Below are positions 25,340 through 32,599 of a stretch of DNA of 44,302 bases, in pieces. The DNA is from Bacteroidales bacterium. Its GTDB lineage: Bacteria; Bacteroidota; Bacteroidia; Bacteroidales; P3. The stretch spans positions 1-44,302 of the forward strand of contig SFPR01000007.1 in NCBI GenBank assembly GCA_004551865.1, given 5' to 3'. The notes beneath the pieces were generated by a model. It was not told the DNA's origin and made no database searches. It saw only the letters and a list, made by a program, of their open reading frames with translations. The first letter of the stretch is position 1. Each line of letters begins with the position of its first letter. The position numbers and the translations under genes are program-made.

Positions 25340-25347
25340 TAGTTTTG
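25340..25347 (+). promoter_or_regulatory. Possible promoter of the aspartate kinase gene
   Basis: TAGTTTTG fits TAnnTTTG, 18 nt before ATG 25366, but no clear -33 element is visible. Confidence 0.4.
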
Positions 25348-25365
25348 TCGTCAAAATTGGAGGAT

Positions 25366-26661
25366 ATGCAAAAGGTATATGTTGAGAAATTCGGAGGGGC
25401 TTCGGTCAATACTTCATCGGCAGTGAAGAATGTTTTGTCTATATTGGGAAGTGAGAAACGCAAACGCATAGTTGTTGTTTCGGCAATGGGAAAAACAACC
25501 AATGCTTTGGAGAAAGTGGTCAATCTTTGGCACAATGAACGTCGTGTTGATGAGAAAGATTTTGAGGCTTTACTATCTTATCATTTTGAAATAATTGACG
25601 GTTTGTTCAAAAAGGAGAATGACCGCATGGCTTGCCGCTCCTTGGTCGCTCTTATGCTCGAAGAGTGCAGGGCAAAGATACTTACGCTCAATCCTAACGA
25701 CTATGACTTTTTGTATGACAGCATTGTGTCTTATGGAGAGCGGGTTTCGACAAGTATCATTTCCTCATACATGAGTGCCGAAGGCTTCTCTCACCGACAT
25801 ATTTCTGCACCCGATTTTATCAGGACAAACAATAATTTTCGCACTTCCGACCTCAAATGGAAGCAAACCGAAACTCTTATAAAGCAAAACCTGCTTCCGC
25901 TTTTTGATGTTTGTGATACGGTTTTGACGCAGGGCTTTATAGGTTCGACCAAGGAGGGATACACAACAACGCTTGGCAGAGAGGGTTCGGACTTTTCGGC
26001 AGCAATTTTTGCATATTGTTCGGATGCGGAAAGCATGACGATATGGAAAGATGTGTCGGGCGTGATGAACGCAGACCCGAAGAAGATGAAAAATACCGTG
26101 CTTCTCGAAACAGTGCCATACAAGGAGGCAATAGAACTCTCATACTACGGAGCATCAATTATTCACCCCAAGACGATAAAGCCTTTGGAGAACAAACAAA
26201 TACCATTATATGTAAAGAGCTTCAACAATCCGCAGGACAAGGGTACGGTAATATCCGATTGCAAGGAGCTTTGTCCTCTTGTGCCGAACTATATCTTCAA
26301 AGACAATCAGACTTTGCTCTCTGTGTATCCCAAAGATTTCTCTTTTATTGCCGAAGAGAATATTTCCAAAATTTTTGAAGTACTTTCTACATTCGGAATA
26401 AAGGTAAACATGATGCAAAATTCGGCTTTGAGTTTCTCGGTTTGCTTTGACAGAAATGACAATCTGCTGCCCGAAATTATCGAAACTTTGCAACAATCGT
26501 ACGTTGTGAGATATAACAACTCTCTTTGTCTGCTTACGATAAGACACTATGAAGAAAACTCGGTTTCAAACGCTCTGAATACCGAACAATATCGCATCTT
26601 GATAGAGCAAAAGAGTCGTATTACTCTACAGTGTCTTGTCGAAAGAAAAGCCGATAGTTGA
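25366..26661 (+). CDS. Monofunctional aspartate kinase
   Basis: Phosphorylates aspartate in the first step to lysine, threonine and methionine. The N-terminal kinase domain starts VEKFGGASVNTSSAV (the family KFGG motif with Ala in place of the more common Thr). Also visible are RIVVVSAMGKTTNAL, TTLGREGSDFSAAIFAY and WKDVSGVMNADPKKM. The C-terminal region (about residues 300-431) contains ACT-like regulatory sequence (FGIKVNMMQNSALSFSVCFD), suggesting feedback control. The start is ATG 25366, preceded by GGAGG. The 3' end overlaps the convergent NUDIX gene by 36 bp. Confidence 0.92.
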   Translation: MQKVYVEKFGGASVNTSSAVKNVLSILGSEKRKRIVVVSAMGKTTNALEKVVNLWHNERRVDEKDFEALLSYHFEIIDGLFKKENDRMACRSLVALMLEECRAKILTLNPNDYDFLYDSIVSYGERVSTSIISSYMSAEGFSHRHISAPDFIRTNNNFRTSDLKWKQTETLIKQNLLPLFDVCDTVLTQGFIGSTKEGYTTTLGREGSDFSAAIFAYCSDAESMTIWKDVSGVMNADPKKMKNTVLLETVPYKEAIELSYYGASIIHPKTIKPLENKQIPLYVKSFNNPQDKGTVISDCKELCPLVPNYIFKDNQTLLSVYPKDFSFIAEENISKIFEVLSTFGIKVNMMQNSALSFSVCFDRNDNLLPEIIETLQQSYVVRYNNSLCLLTIRHYEENSVSNALNTEQYRILIEQKSRITLQCLVERKADS

Positions 26662-27270
26662 AAGCAAATGTCGGAGCGAAGGGTAGATCTTTTGACCCAA
26701 GGTTTGGACTTTTGCTTTTGAAATCCAGAGTGCTTTTGTTATCCCTTCCTCTTTTTGAGGAGTTAGTTTGTCGGTGCAATCCGAGAACATATCATACCAA
26801 TGAGTTTCTTTGATTTCGCGTCTGCCCTTCATTATATATGTATGGTAAGTAACGCCTATCTTTTCTCCCAATCTGAGGCAGGAAACGCCCGTTTCTTCTT
26901 CCACTTCTCTTGTTGCCGTAAAGTCCAAAGCCTCACCCTGCTCTCTGTGTCCCTTGGGCAAGTCCCAGTGTCCGGCACGATAGATGAACAAATAGTCGTT
27001 CGATTGGTTGCGAACCAAGCCTCCTGCCGCCTGAACGAAAACTAAGCCTTCCGTTGCCTTGAAAAACACTTGCTCTATGGGTAAACTTTTAACAAAAATT
27101 ATGATATTTTGCCTGCAATCGTCATCAAAAAAACATCGAAAATTGATTGAATTTATCGTCTCGGGAGTGCATTCTATCACCCTTTCGTCCGAATGAAAAA
27201 AAACATCGGATTGTTCATTTAGGATACAAATCCTATTGTATTTATTGAAAATGTTGTACCTTTGCATCAT
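26626..27270 (-). CDS. NUDIX hydrolase
   Basis: NUDIX-family pyrophosphohydrolase. The exact box is visible: G-HREQG-E-ALDFTAT-REVEEETGV (G x5 E x7 REUxEExGU). About 85 N-terminal residues form an extra domain before the catalytic fold. The substrate (an NDP-sugar, dinucleoside polyphosphate or damaged nucleotide) cannot be read off. The start is ATG 27270 or 27267. The frame stays open further upstream, but there it lies inside pyrE. The gene is wedged in with no spare bases: its end overlaps the aspartate kinase gene, and its start codon shares two bases with the pyrE start. Confidence 0.88.
   Translation of the reverse strand: MMQRYNIFNKYNRICILNEQSDVFFHSDERVIECTPETINSINFRCFFDDDCRQNIIIFVKSLPIEQVFFKATEGLVFVQAAGGLVRNQSNDYLFIYRAGHWDLPKGHREQGEALDFTATREVEEETGVSCLRLGEKIGVTYHTYIMKGRREIKETHWYDMFSDCTDKLTPQKEEGITKALWISKAKVQTLGQKIYPSLRHLLSTIGFSFDKTL
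27235..27265 (+). promoter_or_regulatory. Promoter of pyrE
   Basis: ATTG (27235-27238), 18 nt spacer, TACCTTTGC (27257-27265). The -7 box ends only 4 nt before the pyrE ATG, so the transcript would be leaderless or nearly so. It lies inside the first codons of the NUDIX gene and upstream of it. Confidence 0.7.
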
Positions 27271-27922
27271 GATTTTGAATAAAGAAACAGCTAAACAAGC
27301 AGCTCGATTTTTATTGCAAATTAAAGCAATAAAGTTGAATAATGAAAGCCCCTTCACTTGGGCTTCCGGAAGAAAGTCGCCAATTTATTGCGACAACAGA
27401 GTAACTTTGTCATATCCCGACATCAGAACTTTTATCCGCCAACAGTTCGTTGCAATCGTCAATGAGCTGTATGCAGACGTTGATGTGATTGCCGGTGTTG
27501 CCACCGGAGGAATTGCACAGGGTGTCTTGGTTGCACAAGACCTCGGAAAGCCTTTTGTTTATGTGCGTCCCGAAGAAAAGAAACACGGTTTGGGCAACAA
27601 GATTGAGGGCGATTTGAAAAGCGGACAGTCGGTTGTGGTTATCGAAGACTTGATTTCCACGGGTAAAAGTAGTTTGCAGGTTGTCGATGCTTTGAGAGAG
27701 GCAGGTTGCAGCGTCAAAGGTATGGCTGCAATCTTTACTTACAACCTCGAAGTGGCAAAGCAGGCATTTGAAACCAAGGATGTGCTTCTCAACACCATAA
27801 CAGACTATCACACATTGATAGATTTGGCAGCCGAAGAGAGCTTTATAAGTCAGGAAGACTTGATTTCGCTTACAAAATGGAGGGAAAACCCCGAATTGTG
27901 GTCAGAACAGAGAATGAAATAA
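27269..27922 (+). CDS. pyrE: Orotate phosphoribosyltransferase
   Basis: Converts orotate and PRPP to OMP in pyrimidine synthesis. Conserved pieces: FTWASGRKSPIYCDNR near residue 28, the flexible loop RPEEKKHGLGNKIEG, and the PRPP-binding motif VVVIEDLISTGKSSLQVV near residue 125. 217 residues, normal length. The ATG at 27269 is chosen because upstream codons overlap the promoter box and the next methionine is far inside. It is followed by a terminator. Confidence 0.96.
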   Translation: MILNKETAKQAARFLLQIKAIKLNNESPFTWASGRKSPIYCDNRVTLSYPDIRTFIRQQFVAIVNELYADVDVIAGVATGGIAQGVLVAQDLGKPFVYVRPEEKKHGLGNKIEGDLKSGQSVVVIEDLISTGKSSLQVVDALREAGCSVKGMAAIFTYNLEVAKQAFETKDVLLNTITDYHTLIDLAAEESFISQEDLISLTKWRENPELWSEQRMK

Positions 27923-27953
27923 CGATTTTACATTAAAACAGATTAAAGAACAC

Positions 27954-27985
27954 GGGCGTTATAATACGAATGTAACGCCCTTTTT
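27954..27985 (+). terminator. Intrinsic terminator after pyrE
   Basis: GGGCGTTA (27954-27961) and TAACGCCC (27973-27980) with an 11-nt loop, followed by TTTTT. Confidence 0.85.
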
Positions 27986-27996
27986 AGTTGATTGAT

Positions 27997-28419
27997 ATGA
28001 TTAAAACAGAGAGTAAGACGACCGAAATAAAAAGAAACGTCGAGTTTGTCTATGATTATTTGAAGAACTTCTCGAATTTTTCGATGATGGCAAACGATAA
28101 AATTGAGAATTTCAAATCTACAGAAGACAAGTGCAGCTTTACGATTAAGAACATGGGAGACTTTGGCATCAAGATGCTTTCAAGAGTTCCTAATGAGCGT
28201 ATTGTAATAACAAATGACACCGATGTGCCTTCGTCCATGCCGTTTAATTTTTTGCTGACCATAGACTTTGAAAAGACAGAACCATACAAATGCAATGTGA
28301 AGGCGACAATCGAGTTGGACGTTCCTCAAATGATGGCGATAATGGTCAAAAAACAAATTGCAAAAGCGGCAGATACCTTAGTCGAAACGCTTAAGCAACG
28401 AATGGAAATGATGATGTAG
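27997..28419 (+). CDS. START/SRPBCC-like small protein
   Basis: A 140-residue soluble protein with no signal peptide. The pattern is that of an SRPBCC (START-like) fold: N-terminal beta strand and helix (TTEIKRNVEFVYDYLKNFSNF), a set of alternating strands (CSFTIKNMGDFGIKML, ERIVITND, FNFLLTIDFE, CNVKATIELD), and a long C-terminal helix rich in methionine (MMAIMVKKQIAKAADTLVETL). Proteins of this kind follow pyrE in other Bacteroidales as I recall. No catalytic motif; ligand unknown. The start is ATG 27997; the TTG at 27988 is in frame. Confidence 0.72.
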   Translation: MIKTESKTTEIKRNVEFVYDYLKNFSNFSMMANDKIENFKSTEDKCSFTIKNMGDFGIKMLSRVPNERIVITNDTDVPSSMPFNFLLTIDFEKTEPYKCNVKATIELDVPQMMAIMVKKQIAKAADTLVETLKQRMEMMM

Positions 28420-28448
28420 CAACACATTATTTTTTTTTGCAACAAAAT

Positions 28449-28524
28449 AACTCTTCGTTTCAGTGGAGCAAAACGCCGTTTCGGCAAAATAAAACGCCGA
28501 TTTATTTCGTCAAAACGCCGTTTT
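28449..28524. repeat. Palindromic array, three intact units plus one degenerate
   Basis: Units at 28470, 28491 and 28512, exactly 21 bp apart, all with central C. A degenerate unit (ending TTCGTTTCAG) begins 21 bp earlier at 28449. The spacer after the second unit's predecessor is CGGCAAAAT. The array lies between two same-strand genes. Confidence 0.9.
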
Positions 28525-28588
28525 GTCCACAGGTAACTAAGATTGAATTTAAGGAATTGATTTATAGGACTATAAAATCTTGAAAGAG

Positions 28589-29815
28589 ATGATGGATTTG
28601 GCAGCTTTGAGGAAAGAGTTTCCCGTTTTGGAAGAAAAAGTGAACGGAAAACCATTGATATATCTTGATAATGCGGCAACAACACAGAAACCTCGTTGTG
28701 TGATTGAGGCAATGAGCGATTATTATCTTCATCACAATGCCAACGTTCATCGAGGTGTGCATACTTTGAGCCAAAGGGCGACCGATATGTTTGAGAATGT
28801 GAGAGCCAAAGTGAGAGATTATCTGTGTGCAGACAAGAGTAGCGAGATTATCTACACAAGAGGTACTACCGAAGGCTTGAACCTGCTTGCCGAAACTCTC
28901 ACTCAGTCGATGAAAGAGGGAGACGAAATCCTGCTTACCGAGAGTGAACACCACTCAAACATTGTTCCGTGGCAGATAGCCGCCACAAAACGCCGTCTTG
29001 TCATCAAAGTAATTCCGATTGATGACAACGGAGAGTTGCAAACAGACAAGTTGGAAAGCCTTATCACCAAGCGAACCAAGATACTTTCCCTTGCACAAGT
29101 GTCAAATTCTCTCGGGGTTGTTCACCCTCTTGACAAAATTATTCCAATGGCAAGAACCATAGGAGGCAAAGACCTTAAAATCATTGTCGATGGAGCTCAA
29201 GGCATTGTGCATTCCAAGGTCGATGTGAAAAAGTTGGGTTGTGATTTTTATTGTTTCTCGGCTCACAAGCTCTATGCCCCCATGGGAATAGGCATTGTCT
29301 ATGGTCGGGAGGAGATTTTAAGCACTCTTCCACCTTATCAGGGAGGAGGGGAGATGATTGAGAGCGTCGATTTTGACAAAACGACCTTCAATGTTCCTCC
29401 ATACAAGTTTGAAGCCGGCACTCCTTCGGTTGCAGATGTTATAGGCTTGGGTGCGGCATTGGATTTTTTGAACAACTTGAACATGGACGAAGTTTTTGCT
29501 CATGAACACGATATATTGAATTATGCCCAAGAGGGACTTAAATCAATAGAAGGAGTGAAGGTTTATGCCGAAAAAGCTCCCAAGGCAGGCTGTCTTTCTT
29601 TCAATGTAGAGAATGTTCATCCTTTTGATCTGGGAACGCTTTTGGATCAGTTGGGAGTTGCAATTCGTACCGGACATCACTGTGCCCAGCCGGTTATGAA
29701 GCACTTTGATATTCCCGGAACGGCAAGAGCATCGTTTGCACTCTACACCACAAGAGAAGAAATTGACATTTTGCTTTCATCTCTTCAAAGAGTTATCCCC
29801 ATGTTGAGCCGATAG
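28589..29815 (+). CDS. sufS: Cysteine desulfurase SufS
   Basis: PLP enzyme that takes sulfur from cysteine for iron-sulfur cluster assembly (class V fold, SufS group). Pieces: YLDNAATTQKP, HHNANVHRGVHTLS, TRGTTEGLNLLAE, the internal aldimine region FYCFSAHKLYAPMGIG with the PLP lysine, and RTGHHCAQPVMKHF with the catalytic cysteine. 409 residues. Start ATG 28589 is preferred over TTG 28580. The sufBCD genes are not in the window; here it is followed 12 nt later by a YigZ-type gene. Confidence 0.95.
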   Translation: MMDLAALRKEFPVLEEKVNGKPLIYLDNAATTQKPRCVIEAMSDYYLHHNANVHRGVHTLSQRATDMFENVRAKVRDYLCADKSSEIIYTRGTTEGLNLLAETLTQSMKEGDEILLTESEHHSNIVPWQIAATKRRLVIKVIPIDDNGELQTDKLESLITKRTKILSLAQVSNSLGVVHPLDKIIPMARTIGGKDLKIIVDGAQGIVHSKVDVKKLGCDFYCFSAHKLYAPMGIGIVYGREEILSTLPPYQGGGEMIESVDFDKTTFNVPPYKFEAGTPSVADVIGLGAALDFLNNLNMDEVFAHEHDILNYAQEGLKSIEGVKVYAEKAPKAGCLSFNVENVHPFDLGTLLDQLGVAIRTGHHCAQPVMKHFDIPGTARASFALYTTREEIDILLSSLQRVIPMLSR

Positions 29816-29827
29816 ATAAATTGTCTT

Positions 29828-30436
29828 ATGGCAGACAGCTACCTTACAATCGAAAGTCCCTGCGAGGGATTGTACAAAGAAAAAGGCAGTAAGTTCTTTG
29901 CCTTTGCCTATCCGGTCGAAAATGTTTCTCAGGTGAAGGAAATTCTTTCCGACTTGAAGAAAAAGTATTACGATGCCACACATCATTGTTATGCTTATAT
30001 CATCGGGTTTGACAAAGAAGAGTACAGAATGTGCGATGACGGAGAGCCTTCTTCGACGGCGGGCAAACCAATTTACGGACAGCTACTTTCAAATAATTTG
30101 ACCAATGTTTTGATAGTGGTCATACGCTACTTCGGAGGCACAAAACTCGGAGTGAGCGGACTGATTAAAGCCTACAAGACTTCGGCAGAGGTTTGCCTTG
30201 CCGAGGCTTCTATTGTTGAAAAAAAAGTTCGACAAATCTATAAAATAGCCTTTCAATATGAGAAAATGAATGCCGTCATGGGATTGCTCAAACGTTATGA
30301 CGTATTGCAGAGAAATCACAATTTCGATACACAATGCTCGATTGAGATTTTGATAAACCGAGAAGTCGAAAATAATTTTGTGGAAGAAATTTCCAAGCTG
30401 CAAAATGTGGATTTTGAATTTTTGGCAAGTGTATAA
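29828..30436 (+). CDS. YigZ/IMPACT family protein
   Basis: UPF0029/IMPACT family protein, 202 residues. N-terminal Impact domain: EGLYKEKGSKFFAFAYPV, THHCYAYIIG, DDGEPSSTAGKPIYGQL, VIRYFGGTKLGVSGLIKAY. The C-terminal half (about 135-202) is a DUF1949-like ferredoxin fold. Family members are linked to translation-stress regulation in eukaryotes; the bacterial role is not established. Co-transcribed with sufS (12 nt gap). Confidence 0.9.
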   Translation: MADSYLTIESPCEGLYKEKGSKFFAFAYPVENVSQVKEILSDLKKKYYDATHHCYAYIIGFDKEEYRMCDDGEPSSTAGKPIYGQLLSNNLTNVLIVVIRYFGGTKLGVSGLIKAYKTSAEVCLAEASIVEKKVRQIYKIAFQYEKMNAVMGLLKRYDVLQRNHNFDTQCSIEILINREVENNFVEEISKLQNVDFEFLASV

Positions 30437-30865
30437 CTACTCTTCAAAGTAATAAAATTTTTGTAAGTTGTTGATTGTCAAGTTGTGATTTTACTCAAAA
30501 AAGTCGCTGCTTCGTGTTGAAAAAAGTTTCTTGAAAATTTTTTTAATTGCAAATATTTTCGTATAAGAGCCTTTCTTGCTTGCGTAAAAAGTGTTTTTAG
30601 GTTGCAATTCAAGTATATAGAAAGGTTGAAAATTTGCAATCAAATAAAATCTTCAAAAAGGGACAAAGAAATCTCGCCGAAGCTATAAGAATAAATTTTG
30701 AATTTTCCAAAACAAAATCGATAAATATTTTCCACAATAAAAGATGTACCTTTGCAATCGAGGAAAACAGAGGTAGGGAAGCGTTTGAGTTGTCGGATGC
30801 AAGACCGCTCTGTTTGCACTAAAAGCACGAAATAAAACACAGAACCGTAAAGTAGAACTGAAATT
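30437..30865. other. AT-rich region upstream of dnaA
   Basis: A 429-base gene-free stretch, strongly AT-rich around 30530-30560 and 30690-30735. One DnaA-box-like TTTTCCACA lies at 30729-30737, just before the dnaA promoter box. No cluster of boxes was seen, so oriC cannot be claimed; the single box could serve dnaA autoregulation. Confidence 0.45.
30747..30755 (+). promoter_or_regulatory. Promoter of dnaA
   Basis: TACCTTTGC is an exact -7 box about 110 nt before the dnaA ATG; no good -33 element at the expected distance. Confidence 0.6.
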
Positions 30866-32299
30866 ATGCAAAAGGATTGTAATCAAGTTTGGCAAAATTG
30901 TTTGGACTTCATAAAGGATATATTGCCCGACAAGCACATATTTGAGACATGGTTCGTTCCATTGAAGCCATTGGCTCTTCAAGACGACACATTGACCCTC
31001 AAAGTGCCGAGTATGTTCTTTTGTGAGTGGTTGGAAGCAAATTACATCAACGAATTGCGAGCTGCCATCAAGAAAGAATTGGGCGAAGGAGGTAAGCTGA
31101 TCTACTCTACGGTGATTGACAGCTCTGCCGTGGGAGCTGATGTCAAACTACCTTCAAACGATAGGAAGGCCACACAGAACAAATCGACCACAATACCTAT
31201 GAATATGGACACAGACGTAAAAGGTTTCCCAAATCCGTTTGTTATTCCGGGTTTGAAGAAAATCAAGGTAAACTCTCAGCTCGATGAGAACTATTCCTTT
31301 GATAATTTTGTCGAGGGTGCTTGTAATCGTTTGGCGCGTTCTGCCGGTTATGCGGTAGCTCAAAATCCGGGAAAGACGGCTTTTAATCCTCTTTTCATAT
31401 ATGGTAATGTGGGATTGGGAAAAACGCACCTTGTTCATGCGATTGGCTTGGAGACAAAGCAACGTTATCCCGATAAGACAGTTTTATACATAAGTGCAGA
31501 GCAGTTTTTTCAGCAGTATGTGGACAGTGTGAAGAATAAAACGACAAATGATTTTCTTCAATTCTACCAAATGATGATTGATGTGCTGATTATTGACGAT
31601 ATTCAGTTCTTTGCCAACAAGCAAGGGACGCAAGATGTGTTTTTTCAGATATTTAACGGACTTCATTCGGCAGGTAAGCAGCTCATAATAACCTCTGACA
31701 AGTCTCCTGCCGAGCTTTCGGGATTGGAACAGCGTGTAATATCGCGTTTGAAGTGGGGATTGAGTGCCGATTTGCAAGTGCCGGATGCACCAACCCGTAT
31801 AGAAATCATCAGACGCAAACTCTTGAAAGACGGAATTGACAATGTGCCGGAAGATGTCATCGAATATCTTGCTTATAATGTCAGTACAAGTGTCAGAGAG
31901 TTGGAAGGAGTGTTGATATCACTTCTTTTCCAAAGTTCAATCAACAAATCCGGCATTACAATAGAGCTCGCCAAAGAATTGATAGACAAGTTTGTCAAGA
32001 GTTCTTCAAGAGAGATGTCGATAGAATACATACAGAAAGTGGTATGTGATTATTTCTCTATTCCGATAAGTCTGATGCTTTCAAAAACGCGAAAAGGCAA
32101 TGTGGTGGCTGCAAGACATATTTCGATGTATCTTTCTCGTAAGCATACGCAAAGCTCTCTTGCAACCATAGGTTCAAAATGTGGTAACAAAGACCATGCA
32201 ACCGTTCTGCACGCTTGCAAGTCTGTTCAAAATAGTTATGATACTGACAAACGTTTTAGGGCAGATTTGGACGAAATAGAGAAGTTAATCAACGAGTAA
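30866..32299 (+). CDS. dnaA: Chromosomal replication initiator protein DnaA
   Basis: AAA+ initiator that binds DnaA boxes and melts the origin. Domain I: VWQNCLDFIKDILPDKHIFETWF (in pieces, residues 7-30). Domain II is a short polar linker (about 95-130). Domain III: NPLFIYGNVGLGKTHLVHAIG with Walker A and VLIIDDIQFFANKQGTQ with Walker B. Domain IV has the box-binding signature GNKDHATVLHACKSVQ. 477 residues, complete. It has its own promoter and terminator. Confidence 0.98.
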   Translation: MQKDCNQVWQNCLDFIKDILPDKHIFETWFVPLKPLALQDDTLTLKVPSMFFCEWLEANYINELRAAIKKELGEGGKLIYSTVIDSSAVGADVKLPSNDRKATQNKSTTIPMNMDTDVKGFPNPFVIPGLKKIKVNSQLDENYSFDNFVEGACNRLARSAGYAVAQNPGKTAFNPLFIYGNVGLGKTHLVHAIGLETKQRYPDKTVLYISAEQFFQQYVDSVKNKTTNDFLQFYQMMIDVLIIDDIQFFANKQGTQDVFFQIFNGLHSAGKQLIITSDKSPAELSGLEQRVISRLKWGLSADLQVPDAPTRIEIIRRKLLKDGIDNVPEDVIEYLAYNVSTSVRELEGVLISLLFQSSINKSGITIELAKELIDKFVKSSSREMSIEYIQKVVCDYFSIPISLMLSKTRKGNVVAARHISMYLSRKHTQSSLATIGSKCGNKDHATVLHACKSVQNSYDTDKRFRADLDEIEKLINE

Positions 32300-32349
32300 T
32301 CTTTGAATTGAATTACGATATTGGAGTTTTCATGATCATTTGTTTTCGT

Positions 32350-32377
32350 AAGGTCCGGTTGTTTTCGGACCTTTTTT
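32350..32377 (+). terminator. Intrinsic terminator after dnaA
   Basis: AAGGTCCG (32350-32357) and CGGACCTT (32366-32373) with an 8-nt loop, running into a T tract. Confidence 0.88.
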
Positions 32378-32403
32378 GTTTGTTTTGAGCATGGAAGGGT
32401 AAC

Positions 32404-32480
32404 AAAACGCCCTTTCGTCATGACAGAACGCCGTTTTGGCAAAATAAAACGCTGTTTTAATCTTCGCAAAAAGGCGTTTT
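32404..32480. repeat. Four-unit palindromic array between convergent genes
   Basis: Units at 32404, 32425, 32446 and 32468 (period 21, 21, 22), with substitutions in each (CGCCCTTT, AGAACG, CGCTG, AAGGCG). The TGGCAAAAT spacer is conserved. It lies between the dnaA terminator and the terminator of the minus-strand flavoprotein gene. Confidence 0.85.
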
Positions 32481-32540
32481 ATTTTGGGGTAATCTGTTTT
32501 TACTGTTTTGAGTTGTTTTTCGGAGATGGTTGAGCCAAAT

Positions 32541-32576
32541 AAAAAAACGCCGCAACTTGTTTTGTTGCAGCGTTTT
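32541..32576 (-). terminator. Intrinsic terminator of the NfnAB-like gene
   Basis: Stem 32544-32556 with 32564-32576 (one C/A mismatch), 7-nt loop. On the minus strand it ends in TTTTTTTATTT. Confidence 0.8.
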
Positions 32577-32599
32577 GGCAATTTTGATGATATAGTTTC

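Noticed and set aside
28985..29002. AAAACGCCGTCTTG in sufS as another repeat copy
   Set aside because: Single match, no 21-bp neighbour, and it encodes residues expected at that place in SufS.
30437..30865. oriC next to dnaA
   Set aside because: Only one DnaA-box-like site found by eye; not enough to call an origin.
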